Positions 26,735 to 37,934 of a stretch of DNA of 64,000 nucleotides are shown piece by piece (positions within the stretch are counted from its first letter, which is position 1; the number at the start of each line of letters is the position of its first letter). Location: NCBI RefSeq assembly GCF_019090095.1, contig NZ_JAGQFP010000004.1:62001-126000 (forward strand), given 5' to 3'. This stretch comes from Stutzerimonas stutzeri. Lineage in GTDB: Bacteria > Pseudomonadota > Gammaproteobacteria > Pseudomonadales > Pseudomonadaceae. Under the pieces are notes generated by a model. The model did no database searches. It was not told the DNA's origin and was given only the letters and a program-made list of their open reading frames with translations. The translations under genes and the position numbers were made by a program.

Positions 26735-28243
26735 CTAGTCGGGTCTAGGGTAGCGGGCCTTGCGCTCCAGATCGTCGAGGTCGATGTGGTTGCGCATGTA
26801 CTGCTGGCTGGCATCGACCCAGGGCTGGTGGTCCCAGCTGGTCAGTTTGCCCAGGCTCAGCGCTTCGCTGACCAGGCGCCGCCGGCGCTGGCTGGCGAGC
26901 ACCTGGTTGTGAATGGTCGGGATGTCCCAGCGCTGCCGCGCCTCGGCCAGGAAGGCCGCGGCGAGTGCCTGGTGATCGGCGGAGTCCATCAGGTTCTCGC
27001 GCTCCTGCGGGTCGTTGACCAGGTCGAACAACAGGCAAGGATCCTGCTCCGAGTAGATGAATTTGTAAGCGCCACGCCGGATCATCATCAGCGGGCTGGT
27101 GGTGCCTTCGGCCATGTATTCGCCGATCACCTCGTCATGGCCTTCGCGACCGGTCAGGTGCGGCAGCAACGAGCGGCCATCGAGCGGCAGGTTGGCCTCC
27201 AGCGTGCCGCCGGCCAGTTCGACCAGGGTCGGCAACAGGTCGGCAGTGGACACCGACGCGCTGATCCGTGCGGCATCGATACCCGGCCCCTGGATGATCA
27301 GCGGCACGCGCGCCGCCATCTCGAACCAATGCATCTTGTACCAGAGGCCACGCTCACCCAGCTGGTCGCCATGGTCACCGGAGAACACCACGATGGTGTC
27401 CTCCGCCAGGCCGCACGCCTCGAGCGTCTTCAGCAGTTTGCCGACGTTATCGTCGATGTAACTGCAGGCACCGAAATAGGCGCGACGGGCATCGCGGATC
27501 TTCTCTTCGGGCAATGATTTGCCCCACAGGTCGATGACTTTGAGCAGGCGCTGCGAATGCGGATCCTGCTGGTCCTGGGCGATGTCCTGGCGCGGCAGCG
27601 GGATGTCCTCGTCGCGGTAGCGGTTCCAGTACTCCTCGGGAATCGTGTAGGGGTCGTGCGGGTGCGTCATCGAGACCGTCAGGCAGAACGGCTGGCCGTC
27701 ATCTGCGCGAACGAAATCGTAGAGGTACTGCTGCGCCTTGAAGACCACCTCCTCGTCGAAATCCATCTGGTTGGTACGCACGCTGGGGCCGGCCTGCAGC
27801 ACCGAAGACATGTTGTGGTACCAGCTCAGGCGCACCTCGGGCTCATCCCAGTTCACCGCCCAGCCATAGTCGGCCGGATAGATATCGCTGGTCAGCCGTT
27901 CCTCGTAACCATGCAGCTGATCGGGGCCGCAGAAATGCATCTTGCCGGAGAGCGCCGTGCGGTAGCCGAGCCGCCGCAGGTAGTGCGCGTAGGTCGGTAC
28001 GTCGGCAGGAAAGTCGGCGGCATTGTCGTAAGCGCCGATCTTGCTGGGCAGCTGGCCGCTGACCAGGGTGAAGCGCGACGGCGCGCAGAGCGGACTGTTG
28101 CAATACGCCGACTCGAATACCGCACCCTGTGCAGCCAGGCGCGAGAGGTTCGGCAGTTTGATGGGCGACGCCGGGTCATGCATCGGCAGCAGCGGAGCGG
28201 CCATCTGGTCGGCCATGATGAACAGGATGTTGGGGCGTTTCAT
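26735..28243 (-). CDS. betC: Choline sulfatase BetC
   Basis: Hydrolyses choline-O-sulfate to choline and sulfate in the cytoplasm. 502 residues, close to known BetC. Sulfatase signature CAPSR (in NSPLCAPSRFTLVSG) provides the Cys that becomes formylglycine; metal residues in ILFIMADQM and VVFSGDHGDQLGERG. The start MKRPNILFIMADQ fits the family; an upstream in-frame ATG (28258) is possible and neither has a good ribosome site. Divergent from a LysR regulator. No signal peptide. Confidence 0.95.
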   Translation of the reverse strand: MKRPNILFIMADQMAAPLLPMHDPASPIKLPNLSRLAAQGAVFESAYCNSPLCAPSRFTLVSGQLPSKIGAYDNAADFPADVPTYAHYLRRLGYRTALSGKMHFCGPDQLHGYEERLTSDIYPADYGWAVNWDEPEVRLSWYHNMSSVLQAGPSVRTNQMDFDEEVVFKAQQYLYDFVRADDGQPFCLTVSMTHPHDPYTIPEEYWNRYRDEDIPLPRQDIAQDQQDPHSQRLLKVIDLWGKSLPEEKIRDARRAYFGACSYIDDNVGKLLKTLEACGLAEDTIVVFSGDHGDQLGERGLWYKMHWFEMAARVPLIIQGPGIDAARISASVSTADLLPTLVELAGGTLEANLPLDGRSLLPHLTGREGHDEVIGEYMAEGTTSPLMMIRRGAYKFIYSEQDPCLLFDLVNDPQERENLMDSADHQALAAAFLAEARQRWDIPTIHNQVLASQRRRRLVSEALSLGKLTSWDHQPWVDASQQYMRNHIDLDDLERKARYPRPD

Positions 28244-28354
28244 GATGCGATGGTCCATGCCTGGTTTTTATGCGAGATTGCCTGCAACACAGTCTGAACC
28301 CTGTGTTGCTGCGGTAAACCCGGCTGCGCCATATGCCTAGGATAAGAAAAACTA

Positions 28355-29275
28355 ATGCCAAACCGACCCGATCAGATTCCCCTCGATGCGCTGCGGGTGT
28401 TCGAATCCGCGGCGCGTCAGCAGAGCTTCACCGCCGCTGCGCTGGAGCTGGGCAGCACACAGCCGGCGATCAGCCAGCAGATCAAGCGCCTGGAACAGCA
28501 GTTGGCGGTCCGCCTGTTCGATCGGGTCTATCGCGGCATCGTCCTCACCGAGGCCGGTGAGCTGCTCCTGGGTTACGTGCAACAAGGCCTGGGCACGCTG
28601 GACGCAGGCCTTGCCGCGGTCACCGCACAGCAGCAGCACGAGGTGCTCCAGGTCGCCACCGATTTCGCCTTCGCGGCCTACTGGCTGATGCCGCGCCTGG
28701 AGCGCTTTCACCAACGGCATCCCGAGGTGGATGTCAGTCTGGTGACCAGCGAGCGCGGGCTGGGCGTGCTGCCATCGGAAACTGACGTGGCCATTGTGTT
28801 CGGCGACGGCCGCTCCAAGCATGGCGAGACGCACCTGCTGTTTCACGAGGAGGTCTATCCGGTCTGCAGTCCGTCGCTGCTCCGAGGGCAGACCACGCCC
28901 TTGGCTCCGGCAGCGCTGGCGCGGCTGCCGCTGCTGCATCTGCGACCGGAAAGCCGGTCCCGCTGGCTCGACTGGGGCAGCCTGTTCCGCGCACTCGGCA
29001 TCACGGAAGCGCCCAGCTCGGGGATGCTGCGTTTCGACAACTACACCCTGCTGATCCAGGCGGCGATTGCCGGCCAGGGCGTCGCCATCGGCTGGCGTCA
29101 TCTGGTCGATGAGCTCCTGGCCCAAGGCCTGCTCTGCCGGGTCTGCAGTGAAAGCGTACAGACCCGGTTCGGCTATCACGTGGTGCTGCCCGAGCGTAAA
29201 CGGCGCCAGCGCCTGGTCGGCAGTTTCGTGGCCTGGTTACAGCTCGAGCTGACCGAGGATGGCACCCGCGCCTGA
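28355..29275 (+). CDS. betR: LysR-family regulator of choline sulfatase (BetR-like)
   Basis: A 306-residue LysR regulator: winged helix at 6-65 (LDALRVFESAARQQSFTAAA, TQPAISQQIKRLEQQLAVRL) and a periplasmic-binding-like effector domain (about 93-295). Divergently transcribed from betC with 111 bases between the starts, the classic LysR arrangement; it probably activates betC and the linked binding-protein gene. The name follows the choline-sulfatase regulator and is inferred from position. Confidence 0.85.
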   Translation: MPNRPDQIPLDALRVFESAARQQSFTAAALELGSTQPAISQQIKRLEQQLAVRLFDRVYRGIVLTEAGELLLGYVQQGLGTLDAGLAAVTAQQQHEVLQVATDFAFAAYWLMPRLERFHQRHPEVDVSLVTSERGLGVLPSETDVAIVFGDGRSKHGETHLLFHEEVYPVCSPSLLRGQTTPLAPAALARLPLLHLRPESRSRWLDWGSLFRALGITEAPSSGMLRFDNYTLLIQAAIAGQGVAIGWRHLVDELLAQGLLCRVCSESVQTRFGYHVVLPERKRRQRLVGSFVAWLQLELTEDGTRA

Positions 29276-29415
29276 ACAGCATCACGGCCCACCGGACGGA
29301 TCGGGCGCGGACGGCCACCGCACCAAGGATGTGCAAAGACCTCTGGAATGCCCTATCGCGGGGCAAAGCCGCTTTGCTAGAGTCGACGGCCTTATTTCTT
29401 TTTCGTGACCGTTAA

Positions 29416-30777
<1,362 letters not shown>

Positions 30778-30816
30778 CGCCGCGCCGGTCGGCAAGCCGC
30801 GCCAGGGCAACGAATG

Positions 30817-30839
30817 CCGCCGGATCGTCCGGCGGTTTT
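30817..30839. terminator. Terminator between converging gdhA and fpr
   Basis: CCGCCGGA / TCCGGCGG, 8-bp perfect stem with TCG loop, then TTTT, 40 bases after the gdhA stop. The T-run favours the rightward transcript. Confidence 0.82.
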
Positions 30840-30853
30840 CGTCCGGCCTGCAC

Positions 30854-31630
30854 CTACCAGTAGTTTTCCACCGCCACCTGTCCCGGGCGCCGGGTCAGGC
30901 TGAGGTTCAGATCGCGGGCCTTGAGCATGGCACGGGTGTCCTCGATCATCTGCGGGTTGCCGCAGAGCATGATCCGCGAGTGCTCCGGCTCCAGCTTCAG
31001 ATTGGCGGCTTGCTCCAGCTCGCCATTCTCGATCAGCGTGGTGATACGCCCATGCAAGGCGCCGGGCGCGTCTTCGCGGGTGATCACGGGCAGATACGTC
31101 AGCTTGCTGCCCAGCCCTTCCAGATAGTCGCGCTGTGGCAGCTCGCGAATCAGTTCCTGGTAGGCCAGCTCGGATACCGTACGGGCGCTATAGACGAGAA
31201 TGATCCGTTCGAACCGCTGCCAGACCTCGAAGTCCTGAAGAATCGACAGAAACGGCGCGATACCGGTGCCGGTGCCCAGCAGCCAGAGGTCGCGGCCGTC
31301 GATGAAGCGATCCAGGGTGAGAAAGCCGAACGCCTGTTTGTCCACCAGTAACTCGTCGCCAACCTTCAGACGGCTCAGTTCGCTGGTAAATTCGCCGTCC
31401 GGCACCACGATGGAAAAGAAGTCGAGAAATTCGTCATGGGGCGCCGACACCATCGAATAAGCGCGCCAGACGATGCTGCCGCTGGGCTTGCGCACGCCCA
31501 GGCGAGCGAATTGCCCGGCGTTGAAACGAAAGCCGGGGTCGCGGGTGGTACGCAGCGTGAACAGACTGGGCGTCAGCGTCTGCACCTCGAGCAGACGCTG
31601 GCGGGTGAACTTCTCTTCGCTGACGGTCAT
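30854..31630 (-). CDS. fpr: Ferredoxin-NADP reductase (Fpr)
   Basis: A 258-residue FAD enzyme of the bacterial FPR type that exchanges electrons between NADPH and ferredoxin or flavodoxin. FAD motif RAYSMVSAP, NADP site GTGTGIAPFLSIL, and the LCGNPQMIEDT segment, with the short C-terminus typical of subclass I bacterial enzymes. No FinR/SoxR-type regulator lies beside it. Convergent with gdhA; divergent from rlmG. Confidence 0.95.
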   Translation of the reverse strand: MTVSEEKFTRQRLLEVQTLTPSLFTLRTTRDPGFRFNAGQFARLGVRKPSGSIVWRAYSMVSAPHDEFLDFFSIVVPDGEFTSELSRLKVGDELLVDKQAFGFLTLDRFIDGRDLWLLGTGTGIAPFLSILQDFEVWQRFERIILVYSARTVSELAYQELIRELPQRDYLEGLGSKLTYLPVITREDAPGALHGRITTLIENGELEQAANLKLEPEHSRIMLCGNPQMIEDTRAMLKARDLNLSLTRRPGQVAVENYW

Positions 31631-31821
31631 ACTTCACTCCCTTCGCGGACATCTGCGGATGAGGGCCTTCAAGCACCGAAAGCCGTGCCGAAACCAGCAC
31701 ATCGTCGCCCCGGCACCTGCCGCACCGCCCGGGCTGTAGTGGCTGGTTGTTGCACGCAGATCATTGCAACGCTTGTCCTCTTGATACTCCATTCCGACGC
31801 CGACAAACACCGCCAGTTCTT

Positions 31822-32949
31822 ATGCCTATTCTCGAATCGCCCTACGCCCGCCTCGATCTGATCCGCCAGCCCGAGCAGCCCAACGAGCCGCTACAGGCCT
31901 TCGATGCGGCCGACGAATACCTGCTGACGCAGCTGCACGCGCAGCAACTGCCGGCCGGCAGCCGGGTGCTGGTCCTCAATGACAGCTTCGGTGCCCTGGC
32001 CTGTTCGCTGGCGCAGCAGGCCAGCGTCACCAGCAGCGGCGATTCGCACCTGGCGCACCTCGCCCTGGAGAAAAACCTTCAGCGCAACGGGCTAGCCGCC
32101 GACAGCGTGACCTTCGTCCCCGCCAGCGAAGTCGCCCAAGGCCCATTCGACTGCGTATTGATCCGCATACCCAAGACGCTGGCGCTGCTGGAAGAACAAT
32201 TGATCCGCCTGCACGGCCAGCTGGCGCCGGGCGCGCAGGTGATCGCTGGGGCGATGATCAAGCATCTGCCGCGTGCGGCCGGCGACTTGCTGGAGAAATA
32301 CATCGGCCCGGTACAGGCCTCGCTGGCGGTCAAGAAGGCGCGCCTGCTGACCGCAACGCCAATCGAAAAAGCGGCGCCCCAGTCGCCCTACCCGACGCGC
32401 TACCGCCTCGATCAGCCGCCCATCGAGCTGCTCAATCACGCCAACCTGTTCTGCCGCGACGGTCTGGACATCGGTACCCGTGCCTTTCTGCCGCATCTAC
32501 CCAAGGCGCTCGGTAATCTGCGCGTCGCGGATCTCGGCTGCGGCAATGGCGTGCTCGGCATCGTCTACGCACTGGGCAATCCGCAGGCACAGCTGACGCT
32601 GGTCGACGAGAGCTACATGGCGGTGCAGTCGGCGCGGGAAAACTGGCAGGCGATCCTCGGCGAACGGCCCGCCGATATCCGTGCCGGTGATGGCCTGGCC
32701 GAGCAGCCGATGGATTCGCTGGACCTGGTGCTGTGCAACCCGCCGTTCCATCAGCAGCAGGTGGTCGGCGATTTCCTCGCCTGGCGCATGTTCACCCAGG
32801 CCAAGACGGCGCTGTGCAAAGGCGGCGAGCTGTGGATCGTCGGCAACCGCCACCTCGGTTATCACCTCAAGCTCAAGCGGCTGTTCGGCAAGGTCGAGCA
32901 GGTCGCGGCGACGCCCAAGTTCGTCATCCTCAGGGCGATCAAGCCGTGA
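31822..32949 (+). CDS. rlmG: 23S rRNA (guanine-N2) methyltransferase RlmG
   Basis: A 375-residue methyltransferase with a degenerate N-terminal and an active C-terminal Rossmann domain. SAM motif ADLGCGNGVLGIVYALG (about 234-250) and catalytic LCNPPFHQ for N2-guanine methylation, as in RlmG/RsmC. Start is the ATG giving MPILESPYARLDL; upstream open frame is not conserved-looking. Its stop overlaps the next gene start (GTGA). Confidence 0.92.
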   Translation: MPILESPYARLDLIRQPEQPNEPLQAFDAADEYLLTQLHAQQLPAGSRVLVLNDSFGALACSLAQQASVTSSGDSHLAHLALEKNLQRNGLAADSVTFVPASEVAQGPFDCVLIRIPKTLALLEEQLIRLHGQLAPGAQVIAGAMIKHLPRAAGDLLEKYIGPVQASLAVKKARLLTATPIEKAAPQSPYPTRYRLDQPPIELLNHANLFCRDGLDIGTRAFLPHLPKALGNLRVADLGCGNGVLGIVYALGNPQAQLTLVDESYMAVQSARENWQAILGERPADIRAGDGLAEQPMDSLDLVLCNPPFHQQQVVGDFLAWRMFTQAKTALCKGGELWIVGNRHLGYHLKLKRLFGKVEQVAATPKFVILRAIKP

Positions 32950-33323
32950 GCGAGACGCCCGTTCGGCTGAGCATCCAGCAGTTCGCCGCACGCACCGGCC
33001 TGTCCGCCGACACGCTGCGCTATTACGAGAAGATCGGCCTGCTGCGCCACGTGGCCCGGGACGCCAGTGGCTTTCGCGTCTATGGCCCGCGTGATCTGGA
33101 GTGGGTGGCGTTCATCCTGCGCCTGAAGGACACCGGCATGGCGCTGGACGACATCACCCGTTACGCCGACCTGCGCGAACAGGGCGAGACGACGCTCGCG
33201 GCGCGCCAGGCCCTGCTCGAAGCCCATGCCGCCAAGCTGCAGGCGCGCCTGCAACGGGATCAGGAACACCTCGACGCGCTACGGGCGAAGATCGAGCTGT
33301 ATCGCCAGCAAACAATCGCTTGA
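32946..33323 (+). CDS. MerR-family transcriptional regulator
   Basis: A 125-residue MerR regulator: N-terminal helix-turn-helix ([25 protein letters not shown]) and a C-terminal coiled-coil (about 80-122). No metal-binding Cys pair, so it belongs to the aldehyde/redox or YyaN-like branch rather than the metal-sensing one. The GTG start overlaps the rlmG stop by four bases, so the start is fixed by coupling. Probable target: the decarboxylase-like gene 55 bases downstream. Confidence 0.9.
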   Translation: MSETPVRLSIQQFAARTGLSADTLRYYEKIGLLRHVARDASGFRVYGPRDLEWVAFILRLKDTGMALDDITRYADLREQGETTLAARQALLEAHAAKLQARLQRDQEHLDALRAKIELYRQQTIA

Positions 33324-33378
33324 CCTGGAGTCGACTCCAACCCGCAGGCTTTCCTCTCCCCCATCAGAGGAAGCCCTC

Positions 33379-33783
33379 ATGCCTGCAACGACCCGCTACA
33401 CCGAAGGCCTGGCCAAACTCGAGGAAATCGATGGCGAGGCCGGCCGCAAGGTCATCGACAACCTGCAAGCCATCGCCCCGGACCTGGCGCGCTACGTCAT
33501 TGAGTTTCCTTTCGGCGATATCTACCAGCGGCCCGGCCTCGACCTGCCGCAACGCGAGCTGGCCACCGTCGCCGCGCTGACTGCGCTGGGTCACTGCCAG
33601 CCGCAGCTGGCGGTGCACATCCACGGCGCCCTGAATGTCGGCTGCACGCCGGAGCAGGTGGTCGAGGTGATCATCCAGATGGCTGTCTACGCCGGCTTTC
33701 CCGCCGCGCTGAACGGCATGACGACGGCCAAGGCGGTGTTTACCGAGCGCGGTGTATTGCCCGGTTTGGCAGCGGACGGCTGA
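33379..33783 (+). CDS. Carboxymuconolactone decarboxylase-family protein (AhpD-like fold)
   Basis: A 134-residue all-helical protein of the CMD family; typical pattern [20 protein letters not shown], then [18 protein letters not shown] and [19 protein letters not shown]. The position of the CxxC seen in AhpD reads GHCQPQ, with a single Cys, so peroxidase activity of the AhpD kind is unlikely. AGAGGAA precedes the ATG. Co-oriented with the MerR gene; such MerR/CMD pairs often respond to reactive electrophiles. Substrate unknown. Confidence 0.9.
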   Translation: MPATTRYTEGLAKLEEIDGEAGRKVIDNLQAIAPDLARYVIEFPFGDIYQRPGLDLPQRELATVAALTALGHCQPQLAVHIHGALNVGCTPEQVVEVIIQMAVYAGFPAALNGMTTAKAVFTERGVLPGLAADG

Positions 33784-34396
33784 GTGATCTGGGTAGGGCC
33801 GCCTTCCGCAGGGCAAATTCATTTACCTGAGCCACCAATAGCTCAGGACCCGTGTGTTGGCTGCAATAGCCGGATAATGCTCCGCTTTAGGTCGCGAGAA
33901 CACAGCTCGCCGACGCTCTTCGGAAACAGCGTGCACTCCGCACGTCCTTGGGCTGAATCGGAGCGCCGCCCGCCCCCCCTTGTCTCTCGACTACCGCTGA
34001 AGCTGCTTTCGTAGGATGGGTGCAACCCATCTTGAGTCGGCGCAAGCACCCTGGCTGAACGGGCAGAAGCGACCAAATGAACGCAGTCGTTCGCTAGGGA
34101 CTTGCAGATTCCCGTCCGCTCGGGTTGATGGGTTGCACCCATCCTACAGATGGAGCGGGGCGTTGCCCGAAGCAGGGCGCCTCCAGCATCGCAGGGTGGG
34201 CCTGGTGGTGTTCCGCTTCCGCCCACACACATACACCGCAACACTCAATCTTCGCCGGGCTACTCCGCTGCCCCCTACCCAGCCTACCCGGCCCGACATT
34301 AACGGTTCGAACAGCGAACACAGCCGTCGGGCGCAACCCGGCCAGCGCCAACGCCGCATGCTAATCTGGCGGACCCTGTTGTTTTGCGCCTGCCTG
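33784..34396. other. 613-base non-coding stretch before the MFS gene
   Basis: No convincing gene. An open frame runs into the MFS gene from 34016 but the part upstream of 34397 crosses a palindromic element and shows no protein-like pattern. It holds the 138-base palindromic element described separately. The rest shows nothing I can name. Confidence 0.6.
34010..34147. repeat. Palindromic element with 21-bp inverted ends
   Basis: Left end CGTAGGATGGGTGCAACCC (34010 on) and right end GGGTTGCACCCATCCTAC (to 34147) are exact inverted copies over 21 bp; each arm is itself a hairpin (GATGGGT / ACCCATC). About 95 bases lie between the arms. The layout, GTAGG outside and an internal self-complementary arm, matches the GTAGGGTGGA family elsewhere in the window. 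Confidence 0.85.
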
Positions 34397-35623
34397 ATGT
34401 CCACCCACGCCAAGCTGTTGTTACGTCACCAACGTCCCTTCATCAAGTTCTGGTTTGCCCGCGTCTTTACCGCGAGCGGCTTTCAGATGCTGGCCGTGGC
34501 CATTGGCTGGCATATGTACGCACTGACCGGCAGCGTGCTGGATCTTGGCCTGGTGGGCCTGGCCGAGTTCTTTCCGCGCCTGTTGTTCGTGCTCTGGACC
34601 GGGCAGGTCGCCGACCGCTTCGACCGACGTCGGGTCGCAGCCCTCTGTCAGGGGCTGCAGGGGCTGATCGCCCTGGCGTTGGTGCTGGGGGCCGGTGGGC
34701 TCGGGGTAACGCGCGAGATGATCTTCGTGCTGGCATTTCTGCTCGGCACCGCCCGCGCCTTCGAAGGGCCGGCCACTCAGGCACTGCTGCCGAGTCTGGT
34801 GCCTACACAGCTGTTTCCCGCCGCGGTCGCCGCCTCGTCATCGGCCATGCAGACGGCGACCATCGTCGCGCCGGCACTCGGTGGCCTGCTCTTCGCCATC
34901 GGCCCGCTGTGGGTCTATGGCCCGGTGGCGCTGCTATTCGCTCTGGCCTGCAGCTTGATGCTGAGCCTGCCGAAACGCCCCGCTCCGCCGAAGCAGACCG
35001 GTCCGGCGATGGACAATCTGCTGGCCGGCATGCGCTTCATTCGCAGCCGCCCGGATATCTTCGGCGCCATCTCGCTGGACATGTTCGCCGTGCTGCTCGG
35101 CGGTGCCACGGCCTTGTTACCGGTATTCGCCAAGGACATCCTGCTCACCGGCCCCTGGGGCCTCGGGCTGCTGCGCTCGGCGCCGGCGGTGGGCGCGCTG
35201 CTGATGTCGCTTTGGCTGGCGCGCTTTCCAATCAACAAGCGCGTCGGCCGGGTCATGTTCGCCGCGGTCGGTGTGTTCGGCCTGGCGACCATCGCCTTTG
35301 GCCTGTCCACCTCGTTCTGGCTGTCGCTGGGGGTACTGGCGGTACTGGGCGCGGCAGACATGATCAGCATGGTCATCCGCGGCGCCTTCGTGCAGCTGGA
35401 AACGCCCGATGCCATGCGCGGGCGGGTCAGCGCGGTCAATGGGCTGTTCATCGGCGCCTCGAACCAGCTCGGCGAATTCGAATCCGGCCTTACCGCGCAT
35501 TGGTTCGGTACCGTACCGGCCGTGGTCCTCGGCGGCGTCGGCACGCTGCTCGTCACCGGCGTCTGGATGAAACTGTTCCCGACGCTGCGGGACCGCGACC
35601 AGCTGCACCGGGATCTGGATTAG
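34397..35623 (+). CDS. MFS transporter (EntS/MFS_3-type exporter)
   Basis: About 408 residues with 12 predicted membrane helices. The MFS motif A region reads GQVADRFDRRRVAALCQGLQ (loop 2-3), and FIKFWFARVFTASGFQM begins helix 1. The MFS_3 family includes enterobactin exporter EntS and some drug exporters; the substrate here is unknown. Start uncertain: I take MSTHAKLLLRHQRPFIKF; an ATG at 34358 is also in frame and neither has a clear ribosome site. Confidence 0.85.
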   Translation: MSTHAKLLLRHQRPFIKFWFARVFTASGFQMLAVAIGWHMYALTGSVLDLGLVGLAEFFPRLLFVLWTGQVADRFDRRRVAALCQGLQGLIALALVLGAGGLGVTREMIFVLAFLLGTARAFEGPATQALLPSLVPTQLFPAAVAASSSAMQTATIVAPALGGLLFAIGPLWVYGPVALLFALACSLMLSLPKRPAPPKQTGPAMDNLLAGMRFIRSRPDIFGAISLDMFAVLLGGATALLPVFAKDILLTGPWGLGLLRSAPAVGALLMSLWLARFPINKRVGRVMFAAVGVFGLATIAFGLSTSFWLSLGVLAVLGAADMISMVIRGAFVQLETPDAMRGRVSAVNGLFIGASNQLGEFESGLTAHWFGTVPAVVLGGVGTLLVTGVWMKLFPTLRDRDQLHRDLD

Positions 35624-35630
35624 CGGTTTC

Positions 35631-35719
35631 GGTGGAAGACGCTTCGCGGTCGTCCACCCTACGCCCGCACACGACAGTCGCGCGCCCGTAGGGTGGAAAA
35701 CGGCAACGCCTTTTCCACG
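35631..35719. repeat. Pair of back-to-back GTAGGGTGGA half-elements
   Basis: GGTGGAAGACG...CGTCCACCCTACG is followed by CGTAGGGTGGAAAACG...TTTTCCACG, so two hairpins meet with their CCCTAC/GTAGGG ends inward. It fills the gap between converging MFS and paoC genes and may act as a terminator. Confidence 0.78.
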
Positions 35720-35729
35720 CGTTGTGCCG

Positions 35730-37934
35730 TTACAGCACCTTGTCCATGGTGATCGGCAAATCCCTCACCCGTTTGCCCGTCGCATGGAAGATCGCATTGG
35801 CCACCGCGGCTCCGACCCCGACGATGCCGATCTCGCCAACCCCCTTGGAGCCCAGCGCGTTGACGATCTCGTCATGCTCCTCGACGAAGAACACCTCGAT
35901 GTCCTGGATATCGGCATTCACCGGCACGTGGTACTCGGACAGGTTGTGGTTCATGTAACGACCCAGGTTGTGGTCGATCATGGTTTCCTCCTGCAACGCC
36001 TGGCCGATGCCCCACACCACGCCGCCAGCGATCTGGTTGCCGGCGGTCTTCGGGTTGACCACCCGCCCGGCCGCCACCGCGCTGACCACGCGGCTGACCT
36101 TGACGGTGCCCAGCGATTCGTCCACCCGCACTTCCACGAAGATGGCCGAATGCGTGGCGGTGGCGTACTGGTCGCGCTTCTCGCCGGGTTTGAGGCTTAC
36201 CTCCGCCTCCAGCACACCGCTCACGGCCACGATCTGATCGAGCGCAACGGCCGTATCGGGCGACGCTTTCAGCCGCATCTGACCGTCGGCGAACTCGACA
36301 TCCTCGAGCTTCGCCCCGGTAAAGGGCGAAACCGGCGATTGCTGGGCCGCGTCGAGCAGCTTCTGGCAGAGGCCTTCACAGGCGTGTTGCACGGCGCTGC
36401 CGACGGACGAGACCGTGGCCGAGCCACCTTCGAGCGGCGCCTGGGACAGGCTGGAATCGCCCAGGCGAAACTCGACGCGATCCATCGGCATACCGGTGGC
36501 GGCCGCCGCGATCTGGGTCATGACCGTGTAGGTGCCAGTACCGATGTCGGACGTGGCGCTACTGACCACCAGCCGCCCGTCCGGACCCAAGCAGGCCTTG
36601 GCGCTGGCCGGCATCTGCATGGCCTCCCAGACGCCAGTCGCCATGCCCCAGCCGATCAGCTGATTGCCCTCGCGCATGGAACGCGGCTCCGTGGAACGGC
36701 GCGACCAGCCGAAACGTTCGGCACCCTGCTCGTAGCACTGGCGCAGCTCCTTGCTCGAGTAAGGCTTGTCCTGGTTGGCATTGCGTTCGGAGTAGTTGGT
36801 CAGGCGCAGCGTCAGCGGGTCGACGCCCGCGGCGTAGGCCAGTTCGTCCATGGCGCATTCCAGCGCGAAGACGCCGATGGTTGCGCCCGGTGCGCGCATA
36901 TCCAGCGGTGTGTAGACGTCCAGCGGCACCAGCTGATAGTCCAGCTTCACGTTCGGGCATTTGTAGAGCATGCCCGACCACTCCACCTCGTGCTCGGTGA
37001 AGTCCTCGAACGAGGAGGTCTGGCCGATCGCCTGATGGTTGATGGCCTGCAGCTGACCGTTCGCCGCCGCGCCCAGCGAGAGGCGCTGGACGGTACGCGG
37101 CCGGTAGCCGAAGGTGAACATCTGCTGACGCTTGAGTGCGACCCGCACCGAGCGCTTGAGTTTGAGCGCCGCCATCACCGCCAGCGGCAGCTGGTACTGC
37201 GGGCGCAGGCCGGAACCGAAGGCACCGCCGACGAACGGCGAGAGGATCCGGATCCGGTCCTTCATGCCGAATACGCCCTCCAGGTAGCGCATGCAGTTCT
37301 GCACCCCCTGGGTCTTCTCATAGATTTCCAGCGTGCCGTCGGGCAGGTAGTGCACGGTCGAGGCGTGCGGCTCCATCGGGTTGTGGTGCTCGACCGGCGT
37401 TGAGTATTCCACCTCGACCTTCACCGCAGCGTCGCGCAGCGCCTGGTCGACATCGCCACGGGGTGGCGGCAGCTCGGCGGGCGCCTGGTGCATGCTGTCC
37501 AGCTCACGGAGCAGATCGGTGCGGTGGGGCTCGGTTTCATACTCGACCTTCACCAGGCTGCCGGCGTAGCGCGCCAACTCCAGATTCTCGGCCACCACCA
37601 GGGCGATAGGCTGGCCACTGTAGAGAATCCGGTCGTTGTAGAGCGGGCGGAACGGCGAGCCGTCGGCGGCATCGGCGTCTTCGTAGGGTTTGTCGTAGCT
37701 GGCCACGGGCGGGCGGTTCTGGTGGGTCAGCACCAGCGTGACGCCGGGAACGGCCTCGGCGGCGCTGGCATCGATCGACAGGATGCGCCCACGTGCGATG
37801 CTGCTGTTGACCACGCTGCCGTAGAGCAGACCGGGCATGTCGAATTCGGCGGCGTATCGGGCCTGGCCGGTGACCTTGAGCGGACCGTCGACGCGGTCGA
37901 GGGGCTGGCCGAACGGGGAAGTGGCTGGTTTCAT
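35730..37934 (-). CDS. paoC: Molybdenum-cofactor subunit of a PaoC-type aldehyde oxidoreductase
   Basis: A 734-residue xanthine-oxidase-family large subunit. Domain start [20 protein letters not shown]; Moco region [20 protein letters not shown]; catalytic Glu in [14 protein letters not shown] near residue 695. Three separate subunits (2Fe-2S, FAD, Moco) match E. coli PaoABC (aromatic aldehyde oxidoreductase) better than classical xanthine dehydrogenase. Start overlaps the end of paoB by four bases (ATGA). Substrate probably an aldehyde or N-heterocycle; not determinable here. Confidence 0.92.
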   Translation of the reverse strand: MKPATSPFGQPLDRVDGPLKVTGQARYAAEFDMPGLLYGSVVNSSIARGRILSIDASAAEAVPGVTLVLTHQNRPPVASYDKPYEDADAADGSPFRPLYNDRILYSGQPIALVVAENLELARYAGSLVKVEYETEPHRTDLLRELDSMHQAPAELPPPRGDVDQALRDAAVKVEVEYSTPVEHHNPMEPHASTVHYLPDGTLEIYEKTQGVQNCMRYLEGVFGMKDRIRILSPFVGGAFGSGLRPQYQLPLAVMAALKLKRSVRVALKRQQMFTFGYRPRTVQRLSLGAAANGQLQAINHQAIGQTSSFEDFTEHEVEWSGMLYKCPNVKLDYQLVPLDVYTPLDMRAPGATIGVFALECAMDELAYAAGVDPLTLRLTNYSERNANQDKPYSSKELRQCYEQGAERFGWSRRSTEPRSMREGNQLIGWGMATGVWEAMQMPASAKACLGPDGRLVVSSATSDIGTGTYTVMTQIAAAATGMPMDRVEFRLGDSSLSQAPLEGGSATVSSVGSAVQHACEGLCQKLLDAAQQSPVSPFTGAKLEDVEFADGQMRLKASPDTAVALDQIVAVSGVLEAEVSLKPGEKRDQYATATHSAIFVEVRVDESLGTVKVSRVVSAVAAGRVVNPKTAGNQIAGGVVWGIGQALQEETMIDHNLGRYMNHNLSEYHVPVNADIQDIEVFFVEEHDEIVNALGSKGVGEIGIVGVGAAVANAIFHATGKRVRDLPITMDKVL

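Noticed and set aside
33784..34396. N-terminal extension of the MFS transporter from 34016
   Set aside because: The frame crosses a palindromic element, has no hydrophobic pattern and the MFS fold begins just after 34397.
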